Assembly (NCBI GenBank): GCA_000751835.1
Contig: CCMQ01000003.1
Span: forward strand, 248,001 to 312,000
Direction of reading: 5' to 3'
Length of the DNA: 64,000 nucleotides
From: Necropsobacter rosorum
GTDB lineage: Bacteria; Pseudomonadota; Gammaproteobacteria; Enterobacterales; Pasteurellaceae
The position numbers and the translations under genes were made by a program. A model generated the notes under the pieces. The model was not told the DNA's origin. It made no database searches and saw only the letters and a program-made list of their open reading frames with translations. Shown here one piece after another: positions 60,001 through 64,000 of the stretch (positions are counted from its first letter, which is position 1; every line of letters starts with the position of its first letter).

Positions 60001-62157
60001 TCAGGCCACAAGTGCGGTCTGTTTTAAGCGCGTTTTTAACTTCGCGTATTCCGTCACCACATAATGTTCCGCCCAGTGCTGATCATCAATTTTTTCGATG
60101 CGCACCGCACTGTATTTGTATTCCGGCGTTCTGGAACCCGGATTCAAATGTTCGGCGGTCAGCTCGTTGCATTTTCCGATCCACCATTGATAGGTCATAT
60201 AACAGGCGCCCTTATTGGTACGGCTGCTGACATCGGCGCGGGAAATCACCTTACCGCGCGGCGAGGCGATCCACACCAGCTCATGATGTTTAATGCCCAG
60301 TTCGGCGGCATCCTGATCGTTCATCTGAACAAATCCCGGCTCGTCGGCCAATGCCGCCAGCGCGCGGCAATTACCGGTCATGGAACGGCAGGAATAATGC
60401 CCCACTTCGCGCACGGTGGACAGCACCAGCGGGAATTCCGCGCTTAAATCTTCCATCGGCGGCGCCCAATCGGTCGCAAAAAATTCGGCTTTGCCGTTCG
60501 GCCGGTCGAAGATCTGCCCTTTATACAAATAGCTGGTGCCCTGATCATCCAGGCCTTCATCGGTGCAAGGCCATTGAATATAGCCCAGCCCGTCCATTTT
60601 TTCGTAAGTCGCACCTTTATAGATCGGACACAGCCCGCGCAGCTCGTCCCAGATTTCCTGAGTGTTGTTATAGTGCATCGGATAGCCCATCGCGGTGGCG
60701 ATTTCGCTGATAATCACCCAGTCGTCCTTCACATCGCCGCTCGGTTCCACCGCTTTATAGAAACGCTGGAAGCCGCGATCCGCCGCACTGTAAACTCCTT
60801 CGTGCTCGGCACAGGAAGTGGCCGGTAGCAAGACGTCGGCTTCGGCGGCGGTTTGGGTCATAAAAATATCCTGAACAATCAGAAATTCCAGTTTCTCGAA
60901 AGCTTTTTTCACCGCATTCACGTCCGGTTCGGTCTGCAAGGTGTCTTCGCCCATAATATAGAAGGCTTTGATTTTATCTTCCATAATCGCTTCCGGCACT
61001 TCGCTGAGCGGCACGCCCGGTTTAGGATTCAGCGCCGGCACGCCCCACGCTTTGGCGAATTTTGCCATCGCCTGCGCATCATCCAGACGCTGATAACCCG
61101 GCAATGTGTTAAACAACGCCCCCATATCGCAGGCGCCCTGCACGTTATTCTGACCGCGCACCGGATTAATGCCCACATTCGGTTTGCCCAGATTACCGGT
61201 CAGCATGGCCAGACTTGCCAGCGCGCGTACGGTTTCCACGCCCTGCCGGAACTGGCAAACGCCCATGCCCCACAAAATAGTGGCGGTTTCCGCGTTGGCA
61301 TAAGTGCGGGCGATTTCACGCAACATTGCCGGTTCGATGCCGGTAATATGCTGAGTGCTTTCCGGCGTATAGTTTTTCACTACGTCATAGAATGCGTCGA
61401 AGTTTTCCGTATGGGCATCAATAAACGCCTGATCCTGCAAGTTTTCTTGCAAAATAACATTCATCATGGCATTTAAAAACGCCACGTTGCTGCCGTTGGC
61501 CAGCGGCGCGTAAATATCCGCAATGCGTGCGGTTTCGATTTTACGCGGATCGCAAACAATGATCTTCGCCCCTTTTTGTTTCGCCAGATTAATCCGCCGC
61601 GCCACAATTGGGTGCGATGTAGAAGCGTTATAGCCGAAAATAAATACGCATTTGGTGTCTTCAATCTCCACAATGGAGTTGGACATGGCGCCGTTACCGA
61701 CCGATTTGAGCAGACCTGCTACAGAAGGGCCGTGTCAGACACGCGCACAGCAATCGACATTGTTATTGCCCAATACCGCACGGGCGAATTTTTGCATGAC
61801 ATAATTCACCTCATTGCCCGGCCCGCGTGACGAACCGGTCACCATAATGGATTCGTTGCCGTATTGCTGTTTGATCTCCGTAAGCCGTTTGGCGCAATAG
61901 GCAATCGCTTCGTCCCAGCTTACCGGCGTAAACGCCTCGCCGCGTTGATAACGAATCATCGGTTGGGTTAAACGCGGCGTTAAGATTTTGGTATCGTGAA
62001 CAAAGTCCCAGCCGTAATAGCCTTTAAGACAAAGTTCCCCCTCGTTGGTTTTGCCGTTTGCGCCTTCCGCCCCCACGATCTTGTTGTTTTCGACCAATAA
62101 ATTGATCTTACAACCTGAGGCGCAATACGGACATACAGTAATCACTTTTTTCATCAT
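60001..62157 (-). CDS. fdhF: Formate dehydrogenase H, selenocysteine-containing
   Basis: Oxidises formate to CO2 and passes electrons to hydrogenase. 718 residues if the in-frame UGA (61735-61737) is read as selenocysteine at residue 141. Before it: [4Fe-4S] cysteines C9, C12, C16, C43; context NNVDCCARV-U-HGPSVAGL equals E. coli FdhF around U140. After it: the molybdopterin-guanine dinucleotide domains (GMGVCQFRQG, NPVRGQNNVQGACDMG, STVREVGHYSC). Automatic callers would split it into two frames. ATG at 62157 follows AAGGA. Downstream of hycI. Confidence 0.96.
61697..61737 (-). other. Selenocysteine UGA codon and bacterial SECIS hairpin of fdhF
   Basis: From UGA onward the minus strand matches the E. 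coli fdhF element: after about 15 bases, TGTAGC and GCTCA can pair around the loop AGGTCT with the SelB-binding GU. Confidence 0.88.
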
Positions 62158-62205
62158 CTACGTCCTTAATGGTTAAGTTTATCCGTTGGTTATTATGTTA
62201 TAGCG

Positions 62206-62258
62206 AACCGGCGGGCGATAAACCGCATACGTTGCGGGATGAATCTCGCCGGCCGGTT
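62206..62258. other. Long stem with nested hairpin between hycI and fdhF
   Basis: AACCGGC-G-GGCGA pairs with TCGCC-G-GCCGGTT (12 pairs, one mismatch). The enclosed loop itself holds CCGCA-TACGT-TGCGG. No T run follows in the hyc direction, so it is better read as an mRNA processing or stability element. Confidence 0.5.
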
Positions 62259-62259
62259 T

Positions 62260-62724
62260 TCACAATGTTTTAAATGCGGCGAAATCTCCCTGACGCTGTA
62301 AAAAATCATAAATAAATTGCACCGCACTTTTCACTTTTTCCGTCATCGGGAAGGCAAAGGAGACGATATCCGGCTGAATCCCCACAAACAGAATCTGTTC
62401 GACATCCTCCTCCAGCTGCTCAATTAAAAAATTCAGCGGCAGATTATGCGTGCTCATCACAAACATCTCGGCGATCAGATCTTTATCGATAAGCCGAATT
62501 TCGCCCGGCGCCAGCCCCATATCCGCGGCATCGACGATCAGCAGGCGCTTCGGTTTCAGCGCGCGCACGATATGGGCGCTGTTTTCCGGCGCCGAACCGC
62601 CGTCAAGTGCGGTCCAATTTTCAATGGTTTTTTCCTGCATCAGGCGATACAGCAACGGCCCTGCGCCGTCATCGCCCATCATGGCGTTGCCGACCGCCAG
62701 CATCAGATTTTCGTTATTCGTCAC
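62260..62724 (-). CDS. hycI: Hydrogenase maturation protease HycI
   Basis: Cleaves the C-terminal tail of the hydrogenase large subunit after nickel insertion. 154 residues; the nucleophile-free M52-type peptidase shows the nickel-sensing acidic motif VGNAMMGDDGAGP (D18/D19), IVDAADMG and STHNLPL with the histidine ligand. Overlaps hycH by 11 bases. Confidence 0.93.
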   Translation of the reverse strand: MTNNENLMLAVGNAMMGDDGAGPLLYRLMQEKTIENWTALDGGSAPENSAHIVRALKPKRLLIVDAADMGLAPGEIRLIDKDLIAEMFVMSTHNLPLNFLIEQLEEDVEQILFVGIQPDIVSFAFPMTEKVKSAVQFIYDFLQRQGDFAAFKTL

Positions 62725-63121
62725 GTCGTTTCACCATAATGTACATCACCGGTTCTTTCTGAATTGCCGCCAGTGCCTGCATTAACGTATCCGCCCATTG
62801 CCGGTGTAACGGGCTGAAAGCGGCGCGATTCTCATCAATCGCGCGTGCCAGTAAGTTCACATGGCTGCTGTCGATCACAATTTCGCCGAAGCGGATTAAG
62901 CCGGCAAATTTGCGTTTCGCCTCGCCGTCGGCAAAACTGTCCACAAATTGCCGATAATCGGCATAATCACACACCAACAGTTTTTTAAAACAGTCGATCA
63001 CCCCGACATGATGCCCGATCGCCAGCGAGTAATACATCACTTCCTGCGCCTGCGCCGGCACCTGTTCATCGTTTTCCACAAAACGTTGGTTTAATAAATA
63101 AAAAATAACCTGCGTTGCCAT
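62714..63121 (-). CDS. hycH: Formate hydrogenlyase maturation protein HycH
   Basis: 135 residues; VIFYLLNQRFVENDEQVPAQAQEVMYYSLAIGHHVGVIDCF is close to HycH/HyfJ. Needed for processing the hydrogenase 3 large subunit in E. coli, mechanism unknown. Nine bases after hycG, overlapping hycI. Confidence 0.92.
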   Translation of the reverse strand: MATQVIFYLLNQRFVENDEQVPAQAQEVMYYSLAIGHHVGVIDCFKKLLVCDYADYRQFVDSFADGEAKRKFAGLIRFGEIVIDSSHVNLLARAIDENRAAFSPLHRQWADTLMQALAAIQKEPVMYIMVKRRDE

Positions 63122-63130
63122 AGTCTGTCC

Positions 63131-63907
63131 TTATTCGGAAAACGGCATACTGACGGCGTGTAAACGGTTGAAGATCTCGCTTAAGCGCGGATCGCCCTCC
63201 CGTTCCAGATATTCGCCCAGCCGCACGCCGAACGGAATCGCGCTTTTTTCCGTCATCATGCGCATAAACCGATCCGCCAGATCACCGCCCTGCCGATAAC
63301 CGGCCAGCCGCCGCGCTTCGCGTTCAAGACACACCCGTAAATCATACGGAATGTCCGGAAAACGTAACTGTACCTGCGCATTCGGATCGGCATTTTCCTG
63401 TTTGCCTTTCAGTTTTTGATCCAACAGCCCCAGCGCCATGGCAAAGCCGTAAATGGTGGCGGCCGGAGTCGGCGGACAGCCCGGAATATACACATCGACC
63501 GGCACGATTTGATCGCTGCCGCCCCAGACGCAATACAGATCATGAAAAATCCCGCCGCCGCAACCGCAGGCACCGTACGAAATACAGATTTTCGGATCGG
63601 GTGCGGCCTGATAGGCGCGCATGGCCGGCGTGCGCATGGCGCGGGTCACCGCACCGGTAAACAGCAGAATATCCGCATGGCGCGGTGATGCCACCACTTT
63701 AATGCCGAAACGCTCCGCGTCAAAAGTCGGCGTGATGGTACTGAATATTTCGATTTCACAACCGTTGCAGCCGCCGCAGTCCACCCGGTACACATAGGCG
63801 GAACGCTGAATGTCTTTCAGCAGCGTCTGCTTCATTTTCGCCAGTTGTTCATCCACGCTGAACGGCGTCGATATGCCGTTGACCGGCATTGGAATGCGGG
63901 TATTCAT
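63131..63907 (-). CDS. hycG: Hydrogenase small subunit HycG (HyfI-like)
   Basis: Electron-transfer [NiFe]-hydrogenase subunit of the NuoB family. 258 residues; the [4Fe-4S] ligands C44, C47 and C50 are in [12 protein letters not shown], with further cysteines in YGACGCGGG and IPGCPPTP. It passes electrons from the ferredoxin-like HycB/HycF to the NiFe centre in HycE. Its ATG overlaps the hycF stop codon (ATGA), so they are coupled. Confidence 0.95.
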   Translation of the reverse strand: MNTRIPMPVNGISTPFSVDEQLAKMKQTLLKDIQRSAYVYRVDCGGCNGCEIEIFSTITPTFDAERFGIKVVASPRHADILLFTGAVTRAMRTPAMRAYQAAPDPKICISYGACGCGGGIFHDLYCVWGGSDQIVPVDVYIPGCPPTPAATIYGFAMALGLLDQKLKGKQENADPNAQVQLRFPDIPYDLRVCLEREARRLAGYRQGGDLADRFMRMMTEKSAIPFGVRLGEYLEREGDPRLSEIFNRLHAVSMPFSE

Positions 63908-63999
63908 TTTGTCCCTCCCTGATGCTTAAACATCGCCAGTTTCAGGCGCATATGGCTTTCCATTTGTGCGGTTTTCGCCAGACTGTTATGCCGTTTGCA
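63904..63999 (-). CDS. hycF: HycF-type formate hydrogenlyase iron-sulfur subunit, C-terminus (partial)
   Basis: The last 31 codons of a gene entering from beyond the window; they read [12 protein letters not shown] then [19 protein letters not shown]. The stop codon overlaps the hycG start by 4 bases. Position directly before hycG and the CKRHN sequence fit HycF/HyfH, a polyferredoxin subunit, but too little is present to be sure. Confidence 0.7.
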   Translation of the reverse strand, partial: CKRHNSLAKTAQMESHMRLKLAMFKHQGGTK

Positions 64000-64000
64000 A

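Noticed and set aside
59845-60027. Small open frame in the yedE-fdhF gap
   Set aside because: No conserved sequence; overlaps the fdhF terminator and 3' end.
61735-61737. fdhF as a pseudogene broken by a stop codon
   Set aside because: The UGA aligns exactly with the selenocysteine of E. coli FdhF and a SECIS-like hairpin follows.

Overview
The window is a chromosomal segment of a Pasteurellaceae bacterium (Gammaproteobacteria). The 9-mer uptake signal AAGTGCGGT and its complement ACCGCACTT occur roughly fifty times (approximate count by eye), both inside genes and as inverted pairs between genes. This is the Haemophilus influenzae/Pasteurella-type uptake sequence, not the ACAAGCGGT type of the A. 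pleuropneumoniae clade. Every recognised protein resembles its H. influenzae or E. coli counterpart, and G+C looks close to half, which is high for the family. A formate hydrogenlyase locus with a selenocysteine formate dehydrogenase points to a facultative fermenter. The species is not determined. I see no phage, IS element, CRISPR array, tRNA or rRNA; almost all of it is core genome.

Layout. 1-6446: gyrA 3' end, a SirB2-type membrane protein, then a minus-strand block yciH-pyrF-lapB-lapA-ihfB-rpsA-cmk. 6447-9682: a structured leader followed by a three-gene nicotinate salvage operon (nicotinate phosphoribosyltransferase, EIIC-like membrane protein, NAD synthetase). 9756-17532: VirK/YbjX protein, catabolic arcB-arcC with a YfcC-type transporter and an Lrp-type regulator, then argG and a YeeZ-type gene. 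17606-20239: purC and prfC. 20360-24716: aphA, qseBC, tenA behind a TPP riboswitch, ygiW behind a QseB-type box. 24836-31322: cysteine desulfidase-like gene, glyA, purHD, DoxX. 31463-36584: dsbD with a Fur-like box, the zinc-free ribosomal paralogs rpmE2-rpmJ2, arcA (redox response regulator), a small lipoprotein, ubiD.

36717-47397: smpB; xseA-roxA-rnfH-ratA on the minus strand; EamA protein, pth, ychF, a homocysteine methyltransferase with an ArcD/YdgI-like antiporter, a purine-type NCS2 permease under a PurR box, yjdM. 47445-51014: nickel ECF transporter nikKLMQO, divergent from a MerR regulator (nimR) across a 19-bp-spacer promoter. 51022-57788: mtnN, a DsbA-like protein, recJ and dsbC on the minus strand; prfB (programmed frameshift) and lysS on the plus strand. 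57852-64000: hypA, the yedE/yedF selenium-associated pair, fdhF with an in-frame UGA, and the 3' part of the hyc operon (hycI, hycH, hycG, hycF end).

Two themes tie genes together. Anaerobic hydrogen metabolism: nickel import (nikKLMQO/nimR), nickel insertion (hypA), hydrogenase maturation (hycH, hycI), hydrogenase subunits, Sec-containing FdhF and a putative selenium/sulfur transporter all lie within about 17 kb. Cofactor salvage: nicotinate to NAD and thiamine salvage (tenA) suggest dependence on outside vitamins. PurR-type sites at purC, purHD and the NCS2 permease form a local purine regulon.
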